NCBI GenBank assembly: GCA_002494725.1
Contig: DACG01000019.1
Location: forward strand, 1-64,000
DNA length: 64,000 bases
From: Geoglobus sp. UBA235
GTDB taxonomy: Archaea > Halobacteriota > Archaeoglobi > Archaeoglobales > Archaeoglobaceae
Reading direction: 5' to 3'
A model generated the notes under the pieces. It was not told the origin of the DNA, did no database searches, and saw nothing but the letters and a program-made list of their open reading frames with translations. Below are positions 34,844-43,111 of the stretch, piece after piece. The position numbers and the translations under genes are program-made. The number at the start of each line of letters is the position of its first letter. Positions within the stretch are counted from its first letter, which is position 1.

Positions 34844-35579
34844 GGCTCACACCCCTGAACTCAAAGCTCTCAAAGTCCCTTGCCAGGGGATACTTGGTGT
34901 TTGGTGGATAGAAGTGGCCAACGTGAATGAAAAGGGTTTTCTTTGCCCTGAGCTTCTTTGCAAGGGTAAATGCCTCTCCAGCGTTCATGTGCTTTTTAAG
35001 CCTGTAACCTTCCGGAGCTATTGCATCAACAATCAGCAAATCGGGATTAAGCATTTCATCAATGCTTTTTTCAGGAATTGACGGATTTGTGTCGCCGGTT
35101 ATGACTACCTTCTTGCCCCTGTAATTGAGAATGATACCATGAGATCTTCTCATCGGTGGATGGGTAACATCAACAAGGGTTATGTCAACTCCAAAGAGAT
35201 TAAACGGCTCGTAGCATTCAACCTGCTTCTCCCTGTATTTCATGAAAAACATGAATCTACCAACATCCTCAAGCACCTCTCCACTGCTGTAAACACTGAC
35301 ATTGCTCTGAACTCTGTAGAAATCTCCAAATCCAGCGAAGTGATCGTAGTGGGAGTGTGTCCATATAACTGCATCAACCCTGTCAACATTGGCCTTTAAA
35401 AGCTGCTTTCTCATGTCAGGGGAGGTGTCGATCAGTATGGTTTTTCCATCATTCTCAACAAGAATTGAGAATCTGAGCCTCTCCCAGCCCTTTTTCCTTG
35501 CATCCTGACATGTCTTGCAGTGGCACCCTATTACCGGTGTCCCGGGGGAGTCTCCGGTTCCAAGTATTGTCAGCTTCAT
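34827..35579 (-). CDS. MBL-fold metallohydrolase, PhnP-like
   Basis: This 250-aa enzyme has an N-terminal LTILGTGDSPGTPVIGCHCKT split over residues 3-23, with Cys residues (GCHCKTC) typical of PhnP-like proteins. It also has WTHSHYDHFAGFGD, VITGDTNP and FIHVGHFYP as metal ligands. PhnP members are cyclic phosphodiesterases. Its 3' end overlaps mfnF, but a role in methanofuran synthesis is only a guess from position. Confidence 0.82.
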   Translation of the reverse strand: MKLTILGTGDSPGTPVIGCHCKTCQDARKKGWERLRFSILVENDGKTILIDTSPDMRKQLLKANVDRVDAVIWTHSHYDHFAGFGDFYRVQSNVSVYSSGEVLEDVGRFMFFMKYREKQVECYEPFNLFGVDITLVDVTHPPMRRSHGIILNYRGKKVVITGDTNPSIPEKSIDEMLNPDLLIVDAIAPEGYRLKKHMNAGEAFTLAKKLRAKKTLFIHVGHFYPPNTKYPLARDFESFEFRGVSLEDFL

Positions 35580-35581
35580 GT

Positions 35582-36817
35582 TCAGTAGGAGTTTTTCAGG
35601 GTTATTCTTTCCCTGACATCCTCAACAGCCTTTATCAGATCATCCATCGTCAGCTCCTTTCTGCCCTCCATCAGAGCTGAAAGCACAGCCTCCCTGACAA
35701 CAAGCTTAACCTCAGCTCCTGTGAAACCTTCTGTCATCTTGACAAGCTCATCAATTCTGTAATCTCCTGGTATTCTCTCGAGTGTCAGCTCAAATATTCT
35801 TTTTCTCACATTCTCAGATGGCTCTGGAAACTCAACTATCTTGTCAAACCTCCTCCATACTGCTGAATCGAGAAGACTTGGATGGTTTGTGGCTGAGATT
35901 AGAAGCACACCATGATCAACAAGGTTTATTTCATCTATGGATTTCAGGAGGGTGTTGACCGCTCTCTTGACAGCAGCATGCTCATCGCTCGTCCTTGTTT
36001 TTGCAACGTAATCAAACTCATCAATGAAAAGTATGCATGGGGACAGTCTCTTTGCGATCTCGAACACCTTTTCTATGTTCTTTGAGGTCTCGCCCAAGAA
36101 CTGACTGGTTATCATTGAGAGCTTAACCTCCACAAGAGGCAGAAGAAGCTTCTTGCTCAGGTATCTTGCAGTGGTTGTTTTTCCAGTTCCCGGTGGTCCG
36201 ATGAACAAAAGCTTACCTATCTCTTTGAGTCCAACATTTCTCAGCCATTCCCTCTCCTCAATTGCGATCTCTATCTTTCTTATCTCATCCATCTGATCCT
36301 CATCAAGAACAACCTTTGAAATGTCATCATCCAGATCCTCAGGGGAGAATATTCTCACAAGTCCGAGCATTTCTGCTGTTGACTCATCCTTCTTGAACTC
36401 CTCAATAACTCCCTTCAGCCATTCTGAATCGCTGTACTTCGGCTTGTTGTATTTCTTTGCCTCCTCATAAGAAACTCCGGTGGAATCGTAGTTTTCGTAA
36501 AAGTAAGCCAAGACAGGGTTTCTTTTTATAAGTTCAATTCCATTTTTCAGCATCCACTTGACTGCAATCTCAAAGGCGGTTATCTTCACCTGCCTGTTGA
36601 AGGCATTGATGTCAACAAATGGGAGCTTTCTGAGCTCCTTTTCATCGTAATCAACAAATCCCTTCAGTATGTTCTCCTTTACAACGAGGGGTCTTCTGAT
36701 ACCTCCGTTTGTGTAGAAAACCTTTCTCATTTCCTTCGGTATATCATCCTCTGTGAGATTTTCATGCCTGTTGAATATCTCTGCTGTTAGCAGGAGCTCT
36801 ACCACCCTTGCAATCAT
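35582..36817 (-). CDS. AAA+ ATPase (COG1223-like)
   Basis: This protein of about 411 aa has an N-terminal helical domain of about 190 residues and one AAA module. The module has Walker A IGPPGTGKTTTARYL, Walker B ILFIDEFDYVA, sensor 1 LLISATNHPSLL and the arginine pair WRRFDK. It resembles the archaeal CDC48/FtsH-related AAA group that lacks a protease domain. ATG 36817 is chosen because GAGGTG lies 6 nt upstream. It follows the HTH gene by 42 nt. Confidence 0.85.
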   Translation of the reverse strand: MIARVVELLLTAEIFNRHENLTEDDIPKEMRKVFYTNGGIRRPLVVKENILKGFVDYDEKELRKLPFVDINAFNRQVKITAFEIAVKWMLKNGIELIKRNPVLAYFYENYDSTGVSYEEAKKYNKPKYSDSEWLKGVIEEFKKDESTAEMLGLVRIFSPEDLDDDISKVVLDEDQMDEIRKIEIAIEEREWLRNVGLKEIGKLLFIGPPGTGKTTTARYLSKKLLLPLVEVKLSMITSQFLGETSKNIEKVFEIAKRLSPCILFIDEFDYVAKTRTSDEHAAVKRAVNTLLKSIDEINLVDHGVLLISATNHPSLLDSAVWRRFDKIVEFPEPSENVRKRIFELTLERIPGDYRIDELVKMTEGFTGAEVKLVVREAVLSALMEGRKELTMDDLIKAVEDVRERITLKNSY

Positions 36818-36859
36818 TGACAACACCTCACAATCCCAAAGCTTACTATCGGTTGGTTT

Positions 36860-37639
36860 TTAACCTTTTTGGAGATGACCTTCCACAATCTCAAAACCAA
36901 GATTCTCGTCAACAAGCGTTCTTATCAGATCCTCAATCAGCGACTCTGTGACAACGGCAACAACACCACTCCCCTGATGTGCTGCCTCAATGCATACATT
37001 CTTGGCTCCGAAGAATATCGGCTCCACTCCTGCCTTCCTGCATGAGACGAGAGCTTCAAACCCCATGGCAACAACTATGTGTCTTCTTTTTTCCTTTATT
37101 ATTCTCCTAAGCAGGTCAATGTCTGCATTTCTGCTGCCGCCGCTCTCAACCATGGGTATTCTGAAAACCACGATCTCTCCCTTTGATGGTGGGGTGAACT
37201 GTCCTCCCGGCTTCACAAGCACATCCTCACCGTCATCAGCATCACTCATGGCAACGCCATTTCCTTCCGGATTCTCTCTGGCATATATGAAGCCATCCTC
37301 AAACCAGTATTCAACCCTCTCACCACTCCTTATTCTGCCCATTGCAAGAGCCACAATTGATGAGGAATGCACGCGGTTCAGAACTTCCTGGGTGAAGAGG
37401 TGCAGATCGAGAAGGTTTCTGTTCAGCCACTCCCTGCCCTTTTCTGTGAGTTCGTAATAACCTTTATGTATAACACTCACCATCCCTTCAGCAATGAGCT
37501 CCTTGAAGTGCTCCGAAACCGCCTGAGGGGTTACGCTTATCTTTCTTGCAATATCTCTCTGATTGCACTCAGGATTTTTCATGAGCTCTGACAGTATCAG
37601 CAGCCTGACTGTATCTTTTCTGCTCAGCAGAACCTTCAT
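36860..37639 (-). CDS. HTH transcriptional regulator with ligand-like domain
   Basis: This 259-aa protein has a winged helix at residues 8-70 (RLLILSELMKNPECNQRDIARK, VTPQAVSEHFKELIAEG). A C-terminal domain with VFRIPMVESGGSRN and HIVVAMGFEALVSCRKAGV may bind a small molecule. It belongs to an archaeal family for which I know no ligand. A TATA-like CTTTAAAATTT lies about 25 nt upstream of the ATG. The perfect dyad at 37724-37739 in the divergent intergenic region is a candidate binding site. Confidence 0.78.
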   Translation of the reverse strand: MKVLLSRKDTVRLLILSELMKNPECNQRDIARKISVTPQAVSEHFKELIAEGMVSVIHKGYYELTEKGREWLNRNLLDLHLFTQEVLNRVHSSSIVALAMGRIRSGERVEYWFEDGFIYARENPEGNGVAMSDADDGEDVLVKPGGQFTPPSKGEIVVFRIPMVESGGSRNADIDLLRRIIKEKRRHIVVAMGFEALVSCRKAGVEPIFFGAKNVCIEAAHQGSGVVAVVTESLIEDLIRTLVDENLGFEIVEGHLQKG

Positions 37640-37723
37640 CAGGAAAATTCAGCCCGAAAAATTTTAAAGCTTTCTGATCAGATGTATTTAAAAAAGCTTA
37701 CAGATAGCAAGAAAATCTCACAG

Positions 37724-37739
37724 TACGTATAGATACGTA
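37724..37739. promoter_or_regulatory. Perfect palindrome, candidate operator
   Basis: TACGTAT and ATACGTA are exact inverted arms separated by AG, giving a 16-bp dyad. It lies between the divergent HTH regulator and UPF0058 genes, about 30 bp upstream of the TTTATA element (37767-37772) of the UPF0058 gene. It contains CpG, which is rare in this AT-rich spacer, and so stands out. Confidence 0.5.
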
Positions 37740-37806
37740 TTTAGCCAAAGTAATGATAAATAAAGCTTTTATACGGTATGATAATGAGGAATTTTGGTGG
37801 TGCTGA

Positions 37807-38082
37807 ATGCACAAAGAAGAGTTGGTCTTCCTGCATTTAACACTGTTCCATGTTAAGAGATTTCTTGAAGAAGCTGGACTCACAAACGGTTATTTCAGGG
37901 AGTATGAGGAGCTTGGTGTACAGCCCGTACACATCCACAAAAGCAAGAACGACCACAAGAGGGCGATATTCCTTCTCTGCAGAGGGCTCAATGAGATGCT
38001 GAGCGAGAAGGATCACGGCAACCTGCTTTCAAACCCAAGACTGAGAGAGGTCATCAGTCTTGTCGAGGTACAGGTGCATTAA
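37807..38082 (+). CDS. UPF0058 family protein
   Basis: This 91-aa archaeal protein of the UPF0058 family starts with KEELVFLHLTLFHVKRFLE and has VQPVHIHKSKNDHKRAIFLLC with closely spaced His and Lys residues. It is small and helical, with no known reaction. GGTGGTG lies 4 nt before the ATG and a TATA (TTTATAC) lies at about 37767-37773. The last 54 nt overlap the convergent rimI-like gene. Confidence 0.85.
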   Translation: MHKEELVFLHLTLFHVKRFLEEAGLTNGYFREYEELGVQPVHIHKSKNDHKRAIFLLCRGLNEMLSEKDHGNLLSNPRLREVISLVEVQVH

Positions 38083-38499
38083 ATAGGCAGATTCGCCGTC
38101 ACTGTAATAGGACTCAAGAACTCCAGCAACTTCAAATCCCAATTTTTTGTAGAGCTCCTGTGCAGCTCTGTTCGATACCCTCACCTCAAGTGTGAGCCTT
38201 TTAATACCTTTGCTTCTCGCCCTTCTTATCACTTCTCTCAGAAGCATCTTTCCTATTCCCCTTCTCCTGAACTCCCTTTTAACTGCCAGAGACATTATCT
38301 TTGCCTCCTCTTCTCTGTAGGAGACCACAACATAGCCCACAACAGCATTTCCGATGTCTGCCACAAGGATCTCACTGCCATAGGTCATGTAAATGAAGAG
38401 ATCATAGGTGGGATTCATGGTTCTGAATGACTCCGAGTCTATTTTGATTATGTCAGATGAATCCCTTGCGTCGAATGGTCTTATTATGATGGAGTACAC
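38029..38499 (-). CDS. rimI: RimI-like GNAT N-acetyltransferase
   Basis: This 156-aa GNAT enzyme has the acetyl-CoA loop VKREFRRRGIGKMLLREV and the C-terminal NRAAQELYKKLGFEVAGVLESYYSDGE region (split over residues 110-136), typical of RimI/ArdI-type N-terminal protein acetyltransferases. The start is GTG 38499 and the transcript is probably leaderless, with TATA TTTATAC about 26 nt upstream. It overlaps UPF0058 by 54 nt at the 3' end. Confidence 0.87.
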   Translation of the reverse strand: MYSIIIRPFDARDSSDIIKIDSESFRTMNPTYDLFIYMTYGSEILVADIGNAVVGYVVVSYREEEAKIMSLAVKREFRRRGIGKMLLREVIRRARSKGIKRLTLEVRVSNRAAQELYKKLGFEVAGVLESYYSDGESAYLMHLYLDKTDDLSQSWV

Positions 38500-38507
38500 G
38501 ACAACCC

Positions 38508-38528
38508 TTTATACACATTCTGTATAAA
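38508..38528. promoter_or_regulatory. Mirrored TATA boxes of rimI and UPF0146 genes
   Basis: The arms TTTATAC (38508-38514) and GTATAAA (38522-38528) form an exact inverted repeat with a 7-nt spacer. Read on its own strand, each arm is a TATA box 26-27 nt upstream of a GTG start: the first for the UPF0146 gene (38538), the second for rimI (38499). The whole divergent gap is 38 nt, so the two preinitiation complexes would overlap. Confidence 0.55.
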
Positions 38529-38537
38529 ATTAATTTC

Positions 38538-38942
38538 GTGATTGAGATTGCTGACTTTATCGCAGAAAATTACAGCGGCAAGATCGTTGAGGTTGGGGTT
38601 GGCCATTTTTTTCAGATATCTGACAGACTTGAGAAGAGGGGATTTCATGTTGTCAGGGTTGATTTGAAAAGGACAAGGAGTGATGTTGCCATCGATGATG
38701 TCTGCAACCCTGATTACAGAATTTACAGGGGTGCGAGGCTGATTTTTTCGGTGAGGCCACCGATGGAGATCCAGAGATGTATTGTTGAACTGGGGAAAAA
38801 AGTTGGATGTGATGTTATCATCATCCCATTAAAGAGCGAGATAATTGATGGTGGAGAGCTCAGGAATTATGAGGGAGTCCCATTCTTCATTTTCACTCAA
38901 CGATTTCCGCAAGGTTGTCCGGAGGAGAGGCGAATTCCCTGA
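38538..38942 (+). CDS. UPF0146 family protein
   Basis: This 134-aa protein has a Rossmann-like start (GKIVEVGVGHFFQISDRLEKRG over residues 14-35, then VVRVDLKRT) that resembles a trimmed methyltransferase fold, as in the archaeal UPF0146 family. The SAM site looks incomplete and no activity is known. The start is GTG 38538 without a ribosome-binding site. The last 50 nt overlap dphB in the opposite direction. Confidence 0.85.
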   Translation: MIEIADFIAENYSGKIVEVGVGHFFQISDRLEKRGFHVVRVDLKRTRSDVAIDDVCNPDYRIYRGARLIFSVRPPMEIQRCIVELGKKVGCDVIIIPLKSEIIDGGELRNYEGVPFFIFTQRFPQGCPEERRIP

Positions 38943-39657
38943 GGAACTCATACTCCGTTATGTGGAGTGTTTTCCCAAGAAAAACGATTGAATGAAGCGG
39001 CTCACCGAAATCATAATTCTTCAGCCTGTAAAAATTGTCACAGACAATAAAACTGTCGCCCCCAGCTCTTGCAATCCCAACGGCAAAGTGATTGAGAGTG
39101 CCATCATCCACCCTTTTCAGAATTGTTACAGCTTCAGGTATTGTCATCGGTTCAGGATTCAAGTCGAGCAAAAGCAGAGTGTGCGCATTTATCGAGAGAT
39201 TCTGCTTTATGACGTCAAGGGGTGTTCTGGAGACAGTATCTCCATAGGGGTAACTTACGGTTGCGGTTTTGCCAAATCTGTATATGTGCAATCCCGTGAT
39301 TCCAGCAACTGCCGATATTATGCTTGCGTTGTGAATAATCCCGACCTTCACTCCCCTCTTCTTTGCCTCAATCACGATTGATGCATGAGTTGTTGCAATC
39401 ATCGGGTCTCCTGGAACCAGGATCACCACATTCTTCTCAGCTCCCTCATTCACAATTTTCCATGATTCCTCCTCAAGATCCTTCCTCTCGAGAACCTCTA
39501 TTTTCCTTCCAAACTCCTTTTCGAGCTCTTCAATTCCGGCTGACAGTCTTGAGGTGTAAAATTCAGCATAAACTCTGTCTGCTTTTTTAACTGCCTCAAG
39601 ACCCTTCAGTGTTATATCCCTCGAATCCCGGAGCCCAAGTCCGACAAAGGTTATCAT
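38893..39657 (-). CDS. dphB: Diphthine synthase
   Basis: This 254-aa tetrapyrrole-methylase-fold enzyme methylates the modified histidine of elongation factor 2 during diphthamide synthesis. Motifs are the N-terminal ITFVGLGLRDSRDITLKGLEA (residues 2-22), VPGDPMIATTHASI and GVKVGIIHNASI. I use ATG 39657 rather than the 29-codon longer frame, because family members begin at MITFVGLGL. The 3' end overlaps the UPF0146 gene by 50 nt. Confidence 0.93.
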   Translation of the reverse strand: MITFVGLGLRDSRDITLKGLEAVKKADRVYAEFYTSRLSAGIEELEKEFGRKIEVLERKDLEEESWKIVNEGAEKNVVILVPGDPMIATTHASIVIEAKKRGVKVGIIHNASIISAVAGITGLHIYRFGKTATVSYPYGDTVSRTPLDVIKQNLSINAHTLLLLDLNPEPMTIPEAVTILKRVDDGTLNHFAVGIARAGGDSFIVCDNFYRLKNYDFGEPLHSIVFLGKTLHITEYEFLREFASPPDNLAEIVE

Positions 39658-39827
39658 TGATGTGATTCCATTAGGTACCAATTCAAAAAATTTTTTAGAT
39701 GGCTTGAGTGTTAAATTCTGTAGATATATAATTATAAATTTCATGTACTTATATATATCACAAATCTAAGTTAAATTTCTGCAAAAAACTTAATATATTG
39801 TCTTGGATAACTAAACTTGGGAACGTT

Positions 39828-40298
39828 ATGGAGGGCAATACCAGAGTTTTCATTAGAATGCTCGCGAGAGCATACAGATATGAGGACGCGGAGCAGGAGA
39901 TAATCTCACAAGCCCTGTTGGAAATAACCAACACAATTGTATGGGACGTTATGTTTGATCTAATGAAAGATAACGAAATCCACAAAAAACTCATAGAATC
40001 CATGGTTGAGGATATGGGAATTAATTTAGATGAGTTCAAAGAATACTCAACCAGAAATATAGAGATAAAGTCGTTCAATTTTTCTGATGATTTAGCTATA
40101 GAGATTCTTAGTGAATTACTCAAATATGAATTTTGGGCTAAAAATTATTACGAACACATGGTGAATTTAGCTGATCTGATGATATCTCATGAAATGAGCG
40201 ATGATATCATCAGAAATGTAAAAACAACACTGGAAAATCTTGTTGAATGGGAGAACACCCATATCAAAAAGATAAGGGAAACCATGCAAAAAATTTAA
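39828..40298 (+). CDS. Helical protein of unknown function, tandem copy 1
   Basis: This 156-aa protein is read from ATG 39828, which aligns with the start of the downstream copy. It is almost all helical. Shared blocks with copy 2 are AYRYEDAEQEIIS, DNExHK, EYS near the middle, LLKYE, YYxHMV and WExTHI. The pattern of Glu and ExxH near helix ends recalls ferritin-like four-helix bundles, but the metal ligands do not fit cleanly, so I do not name a function. An AT-rich promoter (CTTATATATATC) lies about 80 nt upstream. It is more AT-rich than its neighbours. Confidence 0.7.
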   Translation: MEGNTRVFIRMLARAYRYEDAEQEIISQALLEITNTIVWDVMFDLMKDNEIHKKLIESMVEDMGINLDEFKEYSTRNIEIKSFNFSDDLAIEILSELLKYEFWAKNYYEHMVNLADLMISHEMSDDIIRNVKTTLENLVEWENTHIKKIRETMQKI

Positions 40299-40545
40299 AT
40301 TTTCGATTAATTTGTAGTTTTAAGTTCTGGAAAAAAGTAATACCGTCCCCAAAAATAATGGTGAATGGAAACGGGTACGGTTATATGATTGCTTTACCCC
40401 ATATCTGCTCGTGAATTTGGTTAATTTTCATTAGTTATGTATCCATTATTATATGGTCAAATGCCGGTAGCAGAATACAAAAACGTAAATAGAAAGGTTT
40501 AATAAGGAACTATCATTTAAAAGACATTAATGTGGAAGTGGAATT

Positions 40546-41016
40546 ATGAATGACGCTGTCAGAGTATTTGTAAGAATGCTTTCAAGAGCGTACAGATACG
40601 AAGATGCAGAACAGGAGATAATCTCCGAGACATTGTTGCAACTGAGCAATGATTATTTATGGGATGTATTGTTTGAGATCATGAGAGATAATGAAGCCCA
40701 TAAGAGGATTATTGAATCTGTTGTGGAAATTTTGAACTATAATATCGAAGACTTTACAGAATACTCGGTTAAAAAAGTGGACATCACAACATACGATTTT
40801 TCCGACGATATGGCAGTTGAAATGCTAAATGAACTGTTGAAATATGAGGTGTGGATGAAAAAATATTACCAGCATATGGTAGATTACGTGGAATCTGAAG
40901 TGCTGGAAGATGTTAGTGAGGATGTCGTCAGAAAAATTCGAGAAACACTGGAACAGCTTGTTAAATGGGAGGCGACCCACATAAACAAACTAACAGATCT
41001 TAAAAGAAAAATATAA
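40546..41016 (+). CDS. Helical protein of unknown function, tandem copy 2
   Basis: This 156-aa protein is a diverged duplicate of the gene at 39828, with the same length and the same blocks (RMLSRAYRYEDAEQEIIS, DNEAHKRIIES, YYQHMVDY, WEATHINKL). About half the residues look identical by eye. The 247-nt gap between the copies has its own AT-rich elements (TTTAATAAGG near 40497), so each copy can be transcribed alone. No signal peptide or membrane segment is seen. Function unknown; a ferritin-like bundle is one possibility. Confidence 0.72.
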   Translation: MNDAVRVFVRMLSRAYRYEDAEQEIISETLLQLSNDYLWDVLFEIMRDNEAHKRIIESVVEILNYNIEDFTEYSVKKVDITTYDFSDDMAVEMLNELLKYEVWMKKYYQHMVDYVESEVLEDVSEDVVRKIRETLEQLVKWEATHINKLTDLKRKI

Positions 41017-41049
41017 AATAATGTTTTATAATACTCTATATAAAGATAA

Positions 41050-41250
41050 TTACTGGCTTATCGCAAGCTTCACATCCTCTACCTTGACTGTTTTTCTTCC
41101 GGAATGCTTTGCAAGCTCAACAGCCTTCTTTCCAACTTCCATTGCATACTCTTCAATAGCCTCAGCCAGAGCTTTCTTGGCATCTTCACTGACTCTCTGA
41201 GCACCTGCCTTTCTTATAATTCTCTCAACAGGTGCAAGGGGCAGTTCCAT
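41050..41250 (-). CDS. Archaeal histone
   Basis: This 66-aa HMf-type histone has the full fold with no tails: ELPLAPVERIIRKAGAQRVS, a long central helix DAKKALAEAIEEYAMEVGKKA (about residues 23-43) and KTVKVEDVKLAI. It wraps DNA as dimers and larger stacks. ATG 41250 has a consensus AAGGAGGTG ribosome-binding site 5 nt upstream, which suits high expression. A TATA-like element (AATTTATAC) lies at 41277-41285. Confidence 0.95.
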   Translation of the reverse strand: MELPLAPVERIIRKAGAQRVSEDAKKALAEAIEEYAMEVGKKAVELAKHSGRKTVKVEDVKLAISQ

Positions 41251-41449
41251 CAAAACACCTCCTTAGCTTTTTTCGAGTATAAATTAAGTAATTCAAATAT
41301 AAAAATTTTTGGGTAATTCTGAGTCGTGATGAATGAGATTTAAGCCAGTCTAAATCATTGGGTGATTTATCCAATCAACTGAGGTTGATAAAACCAGCAC
41401 ATCGTGATTGGAGGGCAAGATATTTACACAACATACATAGAAACATGAC

Positions 41450-41950
41450 ATGGAGAAGCTGTTTGCACCCTGGAGAATAAGATACATTGAAGCTCCAAAA
41501 CATGAGGGATGCATATTCTGTGATTTTCCGAGGGAAAAAAGAGACGAAGAAAGGCTCATTCTTTACAGGGGTGATGAATGCTTTGTGATGATGAACAACT
41601 ACCCCTACAACCCCGGACATGTTATGATCTCTCCATACAGACATGAGGGGAATCTGGAGAGTCTGAATGATGAGGAGCTCTCAGAGATCATGAGTCTTTC
41701 TGTAATGATGGTCAAAGCAATAAAGAAAGCAATGAATCCCGATGGCTTCAACATTGGTTTCAATATTGGGAAGGTGGCAGGGGCGGGGATTGAGGAGCAC
41801 ATACATCTCCATGTTGTGCCAAGATGGAATGGCGATACAAATTTCATGCCTGTGCTTGCAGATGTCAGGGTTATACCTGAGGCTGTTCAGGAAACATACA
41901 AAAAACTGAAAAAAGCAATTGAATGGTTATCTTCCCTTGATTCCAAATAG
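41450..41950 (+). CDS. HIT-family nucleotide hydrolase
   Basis: This 166-aa protein has the histidine triad HIHLHVVPRW and the upstream YPYNPGHVMISPYRH, with a zinc-like GCIFCDF near the start. The layout resembles Ap4A phosphorylase/hydrolase-type HIT proteins of archaea. Natural substrates are adenosine nucleotide conjugates in characterised relatives. It overlaps the convergent acyl-CoA dehydrogenase by 24 nt. Confidence 0.9.
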   Translation: MEKLFAPWRIRYIEAPKHEGCIFCDFPREKRDEERLILYRGDECFVMMNNYPYNPGHVMISPYRHEGNLESLNDEELSEIMSLSVMMVKAIKKAMNPDGFNIGFNIGKVAGAGIEEHIHLHVVPRWNGDTNFMPVLADVRVIPEAVQETYKKLKKAIEWLSSLDSK

Positions 41951-43096
41951 GTTTCTTGCAATTATCAGCTTCTCAATTTCCTTGGCTCCTTCATAAATTT
42001 CAGTTATCTTTGCATCCCTGTAGAACTGGTTTACGGGATACTCATCAATGTAGCCATACCCCCCATGGAACTGCAGAGCCCAGTTTGCAGTCTCAACCGC
42101 AACCTCCCCTGCATACCACTTTGCCATTGCTGAAAGGGTATTGTCGGGCTTTCCTGTCTCAACCTGAATCGATGCTGCTCTGTAGGAGAGAGTTCTTGCA
42201 GCCTCAATCTTTGTTGCAAGCTCGGCAATCTTGAACTGAATGTACTGGAAACCGGCCAGGGGCACACCGAACGCTTTCCTCTGTCTCACATAGTCAATCA
42301 CCAAATCCAGAGCTCCCCTTGCTATTCCAACTGCCTGTGCAGCCACCCAGACTCTGCTTATGTCGAAGAACTCCATCATGTAGTAAAAGCCCTTGCCCTC
42401 TTCCCCAACCAGATTGCTCTCAGGAACCCTGACATTGTTTAAGCTGACCTCTGCAGTGTCTGTTGCCCTTATCCCCATCTTTCCCTTTATCTTATCAGCC
42501 TTGTAACCATCTCTGTCTGTTTCCACGATGAAGTAGCTTATTCCTCTGTGCCTTGTGTCAAAGCTCTCAACATCTCTTGTCCTTGCTGTGACAAGTATGA
42601 AATCGGCTATTGAGCCATTGGATATGAACTGCTTTGTACCGTTCAGAACCCATTCATCTCCATCCTTGATTGCTCTTGTTTTTATGCCTGCAGAATCGCT
42701 TCCCGCATCGGGCTCTGTGTTCGCCATACCCATTATTCCGCCTTTTGCAATCTTTGTGACATATTCCTCTTTCTGTTCCTCTGTGCCGTGCAGAAGGAGG
42801 ATTTCAACCCCAAAAGTTGGGATAAGGCATGCGAGGCCCAGTCCCGGATTCACCGCTGAAAACTCCTCCATCACAATCATCTGCTCAATCGGCCCGTATC
42901 CCCCTCCACCGTACTCTTCAGGAATCGATACCGCATGAAATCCGAGCTCGGCACATTTCCTGTAAAGCTCAGAGGGAAACTTCTCATCTCTGTCACATTC
43001 CAGAGCAAGCTCAGACGTGAATTCCTTCTCTGCAAACTCTCTTGCAGCCTTCCTTATATCCTCTTGCTCTTCCGTGAACTGAAAGCTTATCGCCAT
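41927..43096 (-). CDS. Acyl-CoA dehydrogenase
   Basis: This FAD enzyme of about 389 aa oxidises acyl-CoA to enoyl-CoA and passes electrons to ETF. Motifs are AFAMTEP-like GMANTEPDAGSD, the substrate loop WVLNGTKQFISNG and the C-terminal FHGGYGYIDEYPVNQFYRDAK region (residues 350-371) with the expected catalytic Glu in TEIYEGAKEIEK. ATG 43096 has GGTGAT 4 nt upstream; the GTG 9 nt earlier overlaps that site. A CCGAT/ATCGG dyad lies between its TATA and start. It diverges from the thiolase gene. Confidence 0.93.
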   Translation of the reverse strand: MAISFQFTEEQEDIRKAAREFAEKEFTSELALECDRDEKFPSELYRKCAELGFHAVSIPEEYGGGGYGPIEQMIVMEEFSAVNPGLGLACLIPTFGVEILLLHGTEEQKEEYVTKIAKGGIMGMANTEPDAGSDSAGIKTRAIKDGDEWVLNGTKQFISNGSIADFILVTARTRDVESFDTRHRGISYFIVETDRDGYKADKIKGKMGIRATDTAEVSLNNVRVPESNLVGEEGKGFYYMMEFFDISRVWVAAQAVGIARGALDLVIDYVRQRKAFGVPLAGFQYIQFKIAELATKIEAARTLSYRAASIQVETGKPDNTLSAMAKWYAGEVAVETANWALQFHGGYGYIDEYPVNQFYRDAKITEIYEGAKEIEKLIIARNLFGIKGR

Positions 43097-43111
43097 CTCG
43101 ATCACCCTGAG

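Noticed and set aside
36860..36900. Frameshift or fusion at the HTH gene end
   Set aside because: The C-terminus reads through normally with a single stop, and the next gene has its own ribosome-binding site.
40321..40400. ACCGTCCCC ... GGGTACGGT possible stem between the tandem paralogs
   Set aside because: The arms need a bulge and a loop of over 20 nt, so the evidence is too weak for a structured RNA.
41326..41382. C/D box sRNA candidate (GTGATGA ... CTGA)
   Set aside because: Outer boxes fit, but the internal D' and C' boxes are poor, the first guide would be 17 nt and no closing stem forms.
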